Assembly (NCBI GenBank): GCA_037157565.1
Contig: JAZHRO010000013.1
Location: 117,876,001-117,940,000, forward strand
Reading direction: 5' to 3'
Length of the DNA stretch: 64,000 nucleotides
DNA from: Thalassia testudinum
Taxonomy: Eukaryota > Streptophyta > Magnoliopsida > Alismatales > Hydrocharitaceae
In this document: positions 55,927-64,000 of the stretch, piece after piece
Layout: each line of letters opens with the position of its first letter
Position numbering within the stretch: position 1 is the first letter of the stretch
Position numbers and translations under genes: made by a program
Notes under the pieces: generated by a model
The model's input: the letters and a program-made list of their open reading frames with translations, nothing else
Told to the model about the DNA's origin: nothing
Database searches by the model: none

Positions 55927-57221
55927 GCTGGGAAGAAGGCATTGAATCCCCGATTGGAAGGACCACTAGAGTATTCTAGGAGGCGTAGATTGGATTTTGG
56001 CCAAATCGATCCCATGGCCGATCAATAGTCTCCTCTGCCACGGGATCCACAGGAGGAATTTCATAGGCAGCTGGAACAAATGTAGAGAATGAAAGAATGG
56101 TTCAAGAGAATGTAGGGTGCTCAGCCCTTGAAGGATTTTTATGATCCTTCAAATTACTGGGAACGTCCCGACGTCCAGATTCCGGCCGAAGATGTAGAAA
56201 TCAAGCCCCAGGTGTTAAGCCTGATCAAACATTACCATGGGCTTGGCTTTGAAGACCCATTTCAGCACTTGGAGGACTTGACCACTTTGGTCCAGACCAC
56301 CAAGGCGTGAAACGTGAATGAAGAGCAAATGATCATGAGGCTCTTCCCCCACTCTCTTAGGGATAAAGTTTCTCATTGGTACAGGACTATAGGAAGACCA
56401 ATTGCAACTTGGAATGAGTTGAAATCGACCTTTTTGAAGAAATTCTTCCCTGTCGGATGTACCAATGCTTTGAGACGGGCAATCACTCCCTTTACCCAGT
56501 AGCAGGGGGACAGTTTCATGTGGCCTAGGAGTGATTCCTGGACCTAATGCAGAGGTGTCCATACCACGAGGTGCTGAAATGGCAACTTGTGCAGATCTCC
56601 TACCACGGGTTGATTGAGCAACTCAGAAATCACGTGGATGCTTCTTGCGGAGGCAATTTCCTCAACAAAGATGCAGATAGAACGCATGATTTATTTGAGG
56701 AAATGAGTGAGAATTCAATCAATCATGCCTCCATGGATACTTTTAACCAATCCCAGCAGCCCAGATCGAATGTTAATGAAGTCCACGACTCTCGTTCATT
56801 CAATATGGAATTGATTTGTAGTAAACTTGATAAGGTGAACTTGGTTGTTAAGAGAATGGAGTGGATGGCTGGAAATTCAATGAACAACTCTTGATCCACT
56901 TAATCCCATAATTCGGGATTCCATTCGTCGCGAGCTCCTTCTAGACGGGAGTTCATGAATCAACTTGATGCGGCTCAACTTGCGTGCCAGCATTATTCGG
57001 AACCCCACAGGTTCCAAACTGGGGTCTTTGATCAAAGTTTCTCTGATCCTTCCCTTTCTTTCTCTTCATCCTCACCCTATGAGGATGTTTGTGCTGTATA
57101 GAAGAACATTAGATCCAACCCCTACTCCAATGCTTATAATCTGGGTTGGAGAAACCACCCTAACTTCTCCTGGAAAAACCTGGGGCAGCAGACCCAATTC
57201 CTACCTAGCAACTATGCTCCG
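55927..57221 (+). pseudogene. Athila-type gag of Element H, N-terminal and capsid part
   Basis: The frame from about 55927 includes IPAEDVEIKPQVLSLIKHYH, GFEDPFQHLEDL, MRLFPHSLRDKVSHWYR and STFLKKFFPVGCTNALRR, the capsid domain of plant Ty3/gypsy gag. Stops fall at 56026, 56083, 56113 and 56308, and again near 56500. A frameshift near 56515 moves the reading to 56547-56894 (CPYHEVLKWQLVQISYHGL, DASCGGNF). After a further stop the frame continues to a motif typical of Athila gag, NPYSNAYNLGWRNHPNFSW, near 57115-57171. It is cut at 57221 by LTR I. The start codon is unclear. As built it cannot make a full product. Confidence 0.82.
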
Positions 57222-57865
57222 TGTTAAAGCTACGGGTTACTATGCTATTGTATTCGATTTTGAAAAAAAACTTGTCGTTGTAGTTTGAAAGCGAAGAACT
57301 CGTGTTCAATAAATAAAATTTATACCAGAATAGAAATCCTGGGTCAAACTTAGGGAGGCGGACGTGTGATTAGAAATACTCATTTGTTTTATTTGTTACG
57401 AAGTAGAATAGCTGATTGGAAACTATCTATCTATTTAACAAATAATAAATAGAAGAGAGAGAGAGAATATTACAAACAAAAGCAAAAAGGGATGTAGAAT
57501 AAACATGGATTTCATTATCAAAAAGTTGTTCGTTACACTACTCATTACGACTAGAAAGCGGGAAATGATTGCATTAGAAAGCAGTAAAAAGAATGGAGAG
57601 AGAGATATCCTCCACGACGATCGCTTGGAGGACGAGTCGGATGGGACAATGCCTGGAAGAGGAGGAATGGAGTAGGAAGGAGGGAGAAGTGGGAAGAACG
57701 GGAATGGGGTAGTACGTCGTCATCGTCGCAGGATCTGCTTCTGAAATGGGGGCAAAAAATTGACTTTATCTTGAGAAGCATCCCGGGTGTGGGACAAGCT
57801 TCTCTTGAGCTTTGGAGAGGGAGGGAAGAGAAGGAAGAGATGAGAATTTCGTATGGAGGGGGTCT

Positions 57866-57875
57866 CCTTTTATAG
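57866..57875 (-). promoter_or_regulatory. TATA box of LTR I
   Basis: CTATAAAAGG on the minus strand, identical to H's. Confidence 0.6.
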
Positions 57876-57930
57876 TTGTAAGGAGTGGGGGCATTTTGGT
57901 TATTACATTTTGAAAAACATTAATTTAGGA

Positions 57931-57962
57931 CCTTTAGTGACAGATAAATTCGTCACTAAAGG
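57931..57962 (-). repeat. 11-bp inverted repeat of LTR I
   Basis: CCTTTAGTGAC (57931-57941) and GTCACTAAAGG (57952-57962); same position relative to the TATA box as in H. Confidence 0.65.
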
Positions 57963-58893
57963 CCTAACGTGGCCGTAGTGGGCCAGTGCGCACGTAGCTG
58001 CTCGCCTCCTCTCTTTAAATGCATGTCCACAATCTTTAAATCTCGGTGTTCGATCGTGAGATCGAAGCTGAGGATGCATCCCCACCGTGCCTCATCTGTG
58101 TGCGCATCTGCGTGCAATCCCACGTCATGCGGGGGCGTGCGATGGCGCGTGGACGCTATCGGGTGCCCACAGCCACTGGATCCTCATCGGGCAGTCATCC
58201 GCACGCGCACGCTCTCTCCAATTGAGGTGTGGCGAGGCTTGAATGTGCGCCTCTACTTCACTTTAAAGCGCTCGACCAACGCGCTGTGGGCACATTGTGT
58301 TGAGCGCTTAACTTAAGTGCGGGCGCCTCACAACCGTTGGATCTTGATCCAACGGCAGGGAAGCGTTGGTGCAGGCGCCTTCAGCGGATGCGTGCGGTCG
58401 GTTGGGCAGTCGAGATGGCACCACGTGGTGCCATTTTGGCCATTCATCTTCTAGGTGATGTAGATGATGCCACGAGTATCGAATTGAGTCGATTTTCACG
58501 TCGTTAGCCTGCGATCGTCGATCTGAATCCATCCGTGTGGTCAGATTTGGCATTTGAAATGCAGATTAACATCATCTTGGCCATTGATCTTCTAGGGTTC
58601 CTCGGTCTCTATCTGATGCTACGGATATCTGATTAAGGCGATCTTGGAGTCGTCGAACTCCAATCGTCACCCTGATCAAATTCTTATGGTTGGATCTTTG
58701 ATTTGAGACCTCGATAAAAAGTCACCCTGTCCCTGAACATAAAAGGAGATAATTAACCTCCATTTTATTCAAACTAATCTAAATGCAAGATGATGCATGC
58801 TATGCAATATTTATAGTTTGTAATGCAATTCTATGCTTAAGAACATGCATAAATAGACATTTTATGTAATATAAACATGTTTACATCACTCTG

Positions 58894-59490
58894 CAATGAC
58901 TAATGGGTTAGGGTCATGTTTATACTCAGTTGCCCCCGAATCAGGTCAATCAGCCAGCTTGGAATGCCCGTCAACCTGTAGGGTAGGCTGATTTTAATCG
59001 ACAAATGGTAGAGATGCAAGGATCCATGCTCTAGCTCATGCAGCAAATGAAAACCTCGCTGGACAACTTGCAAACGGGGCTCATAGCTAACTCTCGTCAA
59101 CCCGGATCTCTACCATCCCAACCTGTACCCAACCCGCGAAATATCCTGAATTCAGGCAACCAAGCCCATGGGTACGGAAATCAGAGGGATCCACACGCAC
59201 ATGCTCAGGTGGTTGAGCAAGGTCCTTCCTCTTCTTCTTCTACACATCAACAATTCTTGGCTAATGAAGACCCTCCAATCTTTCCTAATCCTCCCCAAGG
59301 CCCAAACTCGTATGCATCTGCAAATTCTATTACCTTGAGGAGTGGTAAACAAACTCAGGATCCACAACAACACTGTTTTGATTTACCGAATCCTGAAGAA
59401 CCTGAGGAGAGGAGAATTCTGGAGAAGAAATCAAGGCTCAAGAACCTGATTCCAAAGATCCAACTCATGTTCCTTTTCCTGAAGCCTTGA
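58894..59490 (+). pseudogene. gag C-terminal region and gag-protease linker of Element H
   Basis: Resumes H's gag after LTR I. The 150-codon frame at 59038-59490 is Pro/Gln/Asn-rich with SLPSQPVPNPRN and then ANSITLRSGKQ; the ITLRSG motif is typical of the gag-protease junction in plant Athila/Tat elements. Stops occur at about 58981 and 59032, and a frameshift near 59450 precedes the next segment. Confidence 0.75.
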
Positions 59491-60316
59491 TCAGATCAAG
59501 GAAGAAGTCTGTTGATAGCAATGAGGAGCTTTTGAATATTTTCAAGAATGTCGAGATCAATATCCCGCTCCTCGACACTATCAAGCATATACCGGCTTAC
59601 GCAAAATTTTCAAAGGATTTATGTACACAGAAGCGTAAGTTGAGAGAATCTGTTCCGAGGAAGTGGTACTCTCCAAGCAGGCTAGTTCTGTTATCATGCA
59701 CCACCTCCCTCAAAAGAAGAGAGATCCAAGTGCTCCGTTGATTTCTTGTGTCATCGAAGATTACACTTTTGATAGAGCACTTCTGGATCTGGGTGCATCC
59801 ATCAACCAAATTCCGACTTCTCTTTACGAGAAGTTTGGATTAAGTGAACTTTGGCCAACTTCAGTAACGCTGCAGTTAGCGGACCATTCAGTCACAAATC
59901 CACAAGGCATTATTGAAGATGTTATTGTTAATGTTAAGGATTTCTATTTTCCTGTAGATTTCCTTGTCCTTGTCATGGATGTACCAGAAAATTTGAGTAA
60001 CACGCCCATCATTCTGGGGTGTCTGTTCCTAGCTACCGCTAAGGCCAACATTAACTATGAAAGTGGTAGCATGGAAATCGCCTTTGGGGATCAACGAATG
60101 AAATTGGATATTTTTAAGGCGATTAATAAATTTGAGGATTGTGGATTTATCGAGGAACTTGAGGATGATAATGTGAATATTGAAACTTGTATGATGGTTT
60201 CTGCAATTGAAAGTTCCTCCTTTGATGATGAATTGGACGTGCAACCCTCTATGGTAGACCCGCCACCTTCTGAAGAGGTTATTGACTTTTTTTTACTCTC
60301 AACCTCTTCCTCTTGA
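59487..60316 (+). pseudogene. retropepsin-type protease region of Element H
   Basis: An upstream frame (59487-59741) with NIPLLDTIKHIPAYAKFSKD leads by frameshift into 59663-60316. That frame carries the aspartic protease signature RALLDLGASIN (active-site Asp codon near 59786) and the flap-distal PIILGCLFLATA, where an Arg-Pro pair is usual in the family. The C-terminal part is acidic. The fold is that of plant gypsy retropepsin. The ORF is open for 217 codons but not in frame with gag or RT. Confidence 0.8.
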
Positions 60317-61580
60317 TGAGTCATCAGCATCTTCCTTACCTTCAATCATTAACCCGCCCCATCTTGAACTAAAACCATTGTCTGAGAATCTGAAATATCA
60401 GTTTTTAGGACCACACAAGACGCTCCCTAAGATTATTAGTGCTAAATTAACAAAGGAGCAAGAGATTAAACTGATTAGGGTCCTGAAGGAACATAAGGAG
60501 GCAATTGGTTGAACCATTCATGACCTTAGGGGGATCGAGCCATCTTACTGCAATCATAGAATATTTTTGGAAGATGGATCCTGCCCTTCTCACTCGATGC
60601 AGAGGAGATTAAATCCAAATATGCAAGAAGTGGTCAAGAAGGAGATTATTAAGTGGCTCGATGTAAGAATCATTTACCCGATCTCCGATAGTCCCTGGGT
60701 AAGTCATGTGCAGATTGTTCCCAAGAAAGTTGGGATTGCCATTATGACTAATGAGAGAGGAGAATCCATCACAACTCATTTAGCTTTCTCTTGGAGGGTT
60801 TGTATCGATTACAGGAAGCTGAACATGTCCATGAAAAAGGATCATTTCCCTCTTCCTTTCATTGATCAAATCTTGGAAAGATTAACTGGGCAGAAGTACT
60901 TTTTTCTTGATGGTTACTCGGGATACAACCAAGTTCCTATCCATCCTGAGGATCAGGAAAAAAATACTTTCACCTATCCCTATAGAACCTTTGCTTTCCA
61001 TAGGATGCCATTCGATTTATGCAATGCACCTGCGACTTTTCAAAGGTGTATACTGGCCATATTCTCTGACATGGTGGGAGAGTTCATGGAAGTCTTCATG
61101 GACGATTTCTCTATTTTTGGAGAATCGTTTGACTCTTGTCTAGCTAATCTAGAAATGATTCTTAAACGATGCATCAAAACAAGATTGGTCCTTAGTTGGG
61201 AAAAGAGTCATTTCATGACACAAGAAGGCATCGTCTTGGGTCATTTAATCTCTAAATGGGGAATTGAAGTGGATAAAGCTAAGGTTGATGCTATCGCTAA
61301 ACTTCCTCCTCCCACATCTGTTAAACAAATTCGATCATTTCTTGGTCATGTGGGATTCTACAGAAGATTCATCAAGGACTTTTCAAAGGTTGCTCATCCT
61401 CTGAGCAATATTCTTGCCAAAGAAACATTATTTGATTTCGACGAATCATGCTGTAAGGGATTTGATTTTCTTAAAACGGCAGTCATTTGTGCCCCAGTGC
61501 TGCAACCACTGGTTTGGATAGCCCCTTTTGAGATCGTGGCCAACGCTTTTGATTACGTGGTTGAGGCTATTTTAGGTTAG
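60282..61580 (+). pseudogene. reverse transcriptase of Element H, with start of RNase H
   Basis: Frame 60282-60512 ends at a stop (60510) where Trp is expected. The next frame, 60567-61580 (337 codons from the first ATG), holds the RT palm and connection: WRVCIDYRKLN (residues 76-86), YFFLDGYSGYNQ (111-122, catalytic Asp at 115), FDLCNAPATFQR (149-160), VFMDDFSIFG (176-185, catalytic pair 179-180) and GIVLGH (221-226). The catalytic residues survive. RNase H starts at about residue 310, but the expected first catalytic Asp reads Asn (VANAFD), and the frame stops at 61578. Confidence 0.88.
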
Positions 61581-62030
61581 AAAGTTGACAGGAAGCCTTC
61601 TGTCATCTATTACGCTAGTAAAACTCTAGATGAAGCCCAGAGGAATTACATTGTTACTGAGAAGGAATTACTAGCCACAGTATTTACTTTAGAAAAATTT
61701 AGGGCTATCTCTTAGGGTATTATGTCATTATTTATGCCGACCACTCAGCCTTGAGACATCTCTTGGCTAAAAAGGATGCCAAACCCCAGCTTATTCATTG
61801 GATTCTTCTACTTCAAGAATTTGATCTTGAAATCAAGGATAAATTTGGGGTACAAAATGTGGTGGCAGATCATTTGTCGAGACTTCTGAGTGATTCTTCT
61901 AGTTTGGACATCCCGATTGCTGATACTTTTTCGGACGAAACCATCCATACAGTTTCAGGTGTCCAAACCTCGTGGTTTACTGACATTGTTAATGATTTGG
62001 CCATTAGTTAAATCCCCAAGGATTGGACCA
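61581..62030 (+). pseudogene. RNase H domain of Element H, decayed
   Basis: Continues with [21 protein letters not shown] (catalytic Glu), then a frameshift and stops near 61705-61716. It resumes in 61751-62011 with [10 protein letters not shown] and [11 protein letters not shown], both carrying expected Asp residues. The Asp-to-Asn change upstream plus the breaks make it inactive. Confidence 0.8.
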
Positions 62031-63112
62031 TGCAACAATGGGATAGACTCAAATCTGAGGCCAAATATTACTTCTAGGAGGACCCTGAACTGTGCCGCAT
62101 TGGCTCTAATCAAACTATTCGTCGATGTGTTCCGGAGAACGAATTCAACAGTATACTCAAGTTCTGCCATGCATTTGCATGTGGTGGACACTTCTCCGGG
62201 AAAAAGATGGCGGCAAAAATTTTGCAATCTGGATTCTATTGGCTGTCTTTATCCAAGGATGCCCAGGATTTCTCAAGATCGTGTTCCCGATGCCAGGCAC
62301 TTGGGAGCTTAACTAAGAGAGATATGATGCCCCTAAACTCAATTCTTCCTGTCGAAATCTTCAATGTTTGAGGCATCGATTTCATGGGACCCTTCCTTCA
62401 TTTGGACATCAGTACATTCTCGTCGTTGTTGATTACGTGTCCAAGTGGATTGAGACGATTCCCACCCGAACCAATGACCACAAGGTGGTCATCGATTTTG
62501 TCAAGAACATCTTTAGCAGGTTTGGGATTCTGAGGGCCATCATCAGTGATGGTGGCACTCATTTCACTAATGCCCAGTTCTGTAATTTGTTGGCTAAATA
62601 CGGGGTTAATCACTGAATCTCCACACCTTACCATCCCCAGACAAATGGGCAGGCTGAGATCTCCAATTGGGAGATCAAGCATATTCTGCAAAAAATGATT
62701 TGGCCTGATCGCAAAGACTAGACACAAAAGCTTGAGGACACTCTTTGGGTCTACCGTACAACGTATAAAATGCCCATCGGCATGTCTCCGTCTCATCTGG
62801 TATATGGAAAGGCATGCCATTTACCTGTAGAGATTGAACATAGGGCATTCTGGGAAATCAAGCAGTGTAATTTAGATCCGAGTTTAGCCGGGAAGACTAG
62901 GAAACTCCAACTATCTGAGTTGGAGGAGCTTAGAAATGATGCATATGAGAATGCCAAGATCTACAAGGCTCAGACCAAAGCTCTACATGATCAATTGATT
63001 TCCCGCAAGAGCTTTGAGCAGAACCAGAAGGTCTGGTTATTCGATTCTTGACTTAAGCTCTTTCCTGGCAAACTTAGATTGAAATGGAATGGCTCATTCA
63101 TTATCGACTAGA
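62031..63112 (+). pseudogene. integrase of Element H, decayed
   Basis: Zinc-binding N-terminal domain near 62160-62290 (CHAFACGGHF and CSRCQ supply the His/Cys ligands). In the core domain, Asp lies in GIDFMGP (62375-62395, after a stop) and Asp in ISDGGTHFTN (about 62540-62570). Glu lies in the NWEIKHIL segment after [11 protein letters not shown] (about 62630-62690). The core triad is thus visible, but stops (62370, 62616, 62719, 63049) and at least one frameshift interrupt it. The C-terminal part (62770-63051) has [20 protein letters not shown], common to plant gypsy integrases. Confidence 0.87.
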
Positions 63113-64000
63113 TTTTTCCAAGCAAAGCTATTTAGATCTCTGATCCAAAGATGCATAATTCATTCAAAGTCAATGGTCAATGTCTGAAGCCTGTTATTGA
63201 CTGTACTTTTCCAGAACCCATCTAGACACGGCTGCTCTAGCCATGTTGTGACTTCTTTGGCTGGACTTCGCCTAGCTGATGGCATTAAACTCAGCAGTTG
63301 TACATATGACTCAGAGCTGACCCGAGCTTCATATTCAGGTGATCTTCCATACTCTACCCTTCTTTTCATGTCTCTTTTTCTCAATGTGGACATTGCATTA
63401 GCTAGGCATGGGGGGGTGGATTCATTTTTGAGTCATTTTGTCAGCTCTGTGAAATTCTTGTAAATTCTATTTCTCTTCTTATTTATAGATTAAAAAAAAA
63501 ATTGAATTAGGAAGGAATACTTGGACATTAGGACTTTTCAATCTTAGGAAATATTATATTAGGATCTGAACACAAAGACCTTTCAGATCTTTGGGCTTAA
63601 TTAGCCCGTGTATCCACTAAAATGTGGATTTGTTTTTCGAGTCCTCGCCATCTTAATTCTATTGTAATTTGATTAAGTAAGTTTGGGAGATAAGTACACA
63701 ACTTATCAACCCACCCTCTAATTTGAGGGAACTTTAACTCTAAAGCATCTACACACTATCTTTCCACTGACTTGTTGATCGACGATTTTAATGGAAATTG
63801 GGTAGCTAATGAACCTTCTAGGGTGATATGGCTGGCAAGTTATCATGGGTAATAGCCTATAGGTAGGTTGTTCAGAGCCCAGTCACTGAGCCATTCTCTT
63901 CTTGCTGCTTTTAGGTAAATCTTAGACCAGGGAAGCCACCTACTTAAAAAAAAAAAGAGAAAGAAGAAAAAAGAGAAATTCAAAAAGAAAAAGAAAAGGA
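63113..64000 (+). other. 3' non-coding region of Element H, running off the window
   Basis: No gene. Contains CAATGT-GG-ACATTG arms (about 63383-63396) followed by the G-run CTAGGCATGGGGGGG (63402-63416), homologous to A and B. A-rich stretches follow (63490-63502, 63944-64000), as after the same motif in B. The real polypurine tract and 3' LTR are not in view. Confidence 0.65.

Larger units (their letters stand above)
57222..58888 (-). mobile_element. I: solo LTR of the H family in H's gag, TSD CTCCG/CTCTG
   Basis: 1667 bp on the minus strand, starting TGATGTAAACATG at 58888 and ending CTTTAACA at 57222. The flanks CTCCG (57217-57221) and CTCTG (58889-58893) differ by one transition. It aligns in reverse complement with H's LTR throughout, including the inverted repeat (57931-57962) and the TATA box (57866-57875). 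ORFs at 57551-58553 are shadows. Confidence 0.85.
35641..64000 (+). mobile_element. Element F: autonomous-type Athila-like element, right end outside window
   Basis: 5' LTR 35641-38106, decayed primer site 38110-38127, leader in two parts (38107-38533, 42888-43671) and the gag pseudogene 52281-53048. Everything between is nested insertion (E'', G with C), and H interrupts the gag at 53049. The pieces are collinear with A and B in the leader and with H in the gag. Its pol and 3' LTR would lie beyond the window. The left flanking 5-mer is TAAAT. Confidence 0.75.
53049..64000 (+). mobile_element. Element H: autonomous-type Athila-like element, right end outside window
   Basis: 5' LTR 53049-54683, primer site 54687-54704, mini-exon 54790-54849, leader, then gag, protease, RT, RNase H and integrase in Ty3/gypsy order, all decayed. 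It is inserted in F's gag; the left flanking 5-mer is TGGAC. Solo LTR I (same family, opposite orientation) splits its gag. The 3' LTR is not reached. It is the only source of polymerase sequence in the window. Confidence 0.85.

Noticed and set aside
59663..60316. Protease ORF as an intact functional gene
   Set aside because: Open for 217 codons but out of frame with its neighbours and embedded in a decayed polyprotein.

Overview
The window is plant (angiosperm-type) nuclear DNA made almost entirely of nested LTR retrotransposons. I found no convincing host gene. Evidence for a plant is the set of primer-binding sites complementary to the 3' end of plant tRNA-Asp, Athila-type Ty3/gypsy gag-pol remnants, a SIRE-like copia LTR, 2-4 kb TG...CA LTRs and abundant C-to-T decay of coding sequence. 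The species cannot be read from the sequence. Names such as A, B and S1 below are local labels.

Left half (1-22188): Element A lies on the minus strand and runs off the left edge. Its gag-like reading frame is split by two solo LTRs: S1 (1201-5334, target duplication GGTTC) and the copia-like S2 (6108-7821, duplication AATAA). Its 5' LTR (9549-10944 plus 20880-22188) is split by complete Element B (10945-20879). B has two nearly identical 2.7 kb LTRs, a perfect tRNA-Asp primer site and one intact 623-codon frame that is not canonical gag or pol, so it is a young non-autonomous element.

Middle (22189-35640): solo LTR C' (22278-25931, duplication CTAAG) contains solo LTR D (22555-25160, duplication ACAAC). 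About 1.9 kb of unassigned DNA (25937-27781) follows. Two giant LTRs of one family then face each other (E-left, plus, 27782-31952; E-right, minus, 31953-35640).

Right half (35641-64000): E-right is broken by Element F, which runs to the right edge. F contains solo LTR E'' (38534-42882, duplication GGTTT), solo LTR G (43672-52225, duplication AGTGC; itself holding deleted Element C, 45305-51153, duplication TCGCC), and autonomous-type Element H (53049 to the edge). H carries decayed gag, protease, RT-RNase H and integrase and is itself broken by solo LTR I (57222-58888). The deepest stack is five levels.

Most interesting observations: (1) nine different LTRs (ten copies) contain, far downstream of the LTR's own TATA box, a match to the plant snRNA upstream element (RTCCCACATCG) followed at exactly 24 bp by a TATA-like box. 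That is the spacing I recall for plant Pol III U6 genes, and in the best copies a T-run lies 230-260 bp further on, so these LTRs may encode a small Pol III RNA. (2) Nearly every LTR begins with a short terminal hairpin whose arms differ between families but stay largely complementary. (3) Four elements share a mini-exon bounded by splice-like sites just after the primer site, and three share a conserved leader block inside the predicted intron, placed like a retroviral packaging signal. (4) The U3 of S2 holds 13 GACGTC (bZIP C-box) palindromes in about 520 bp.
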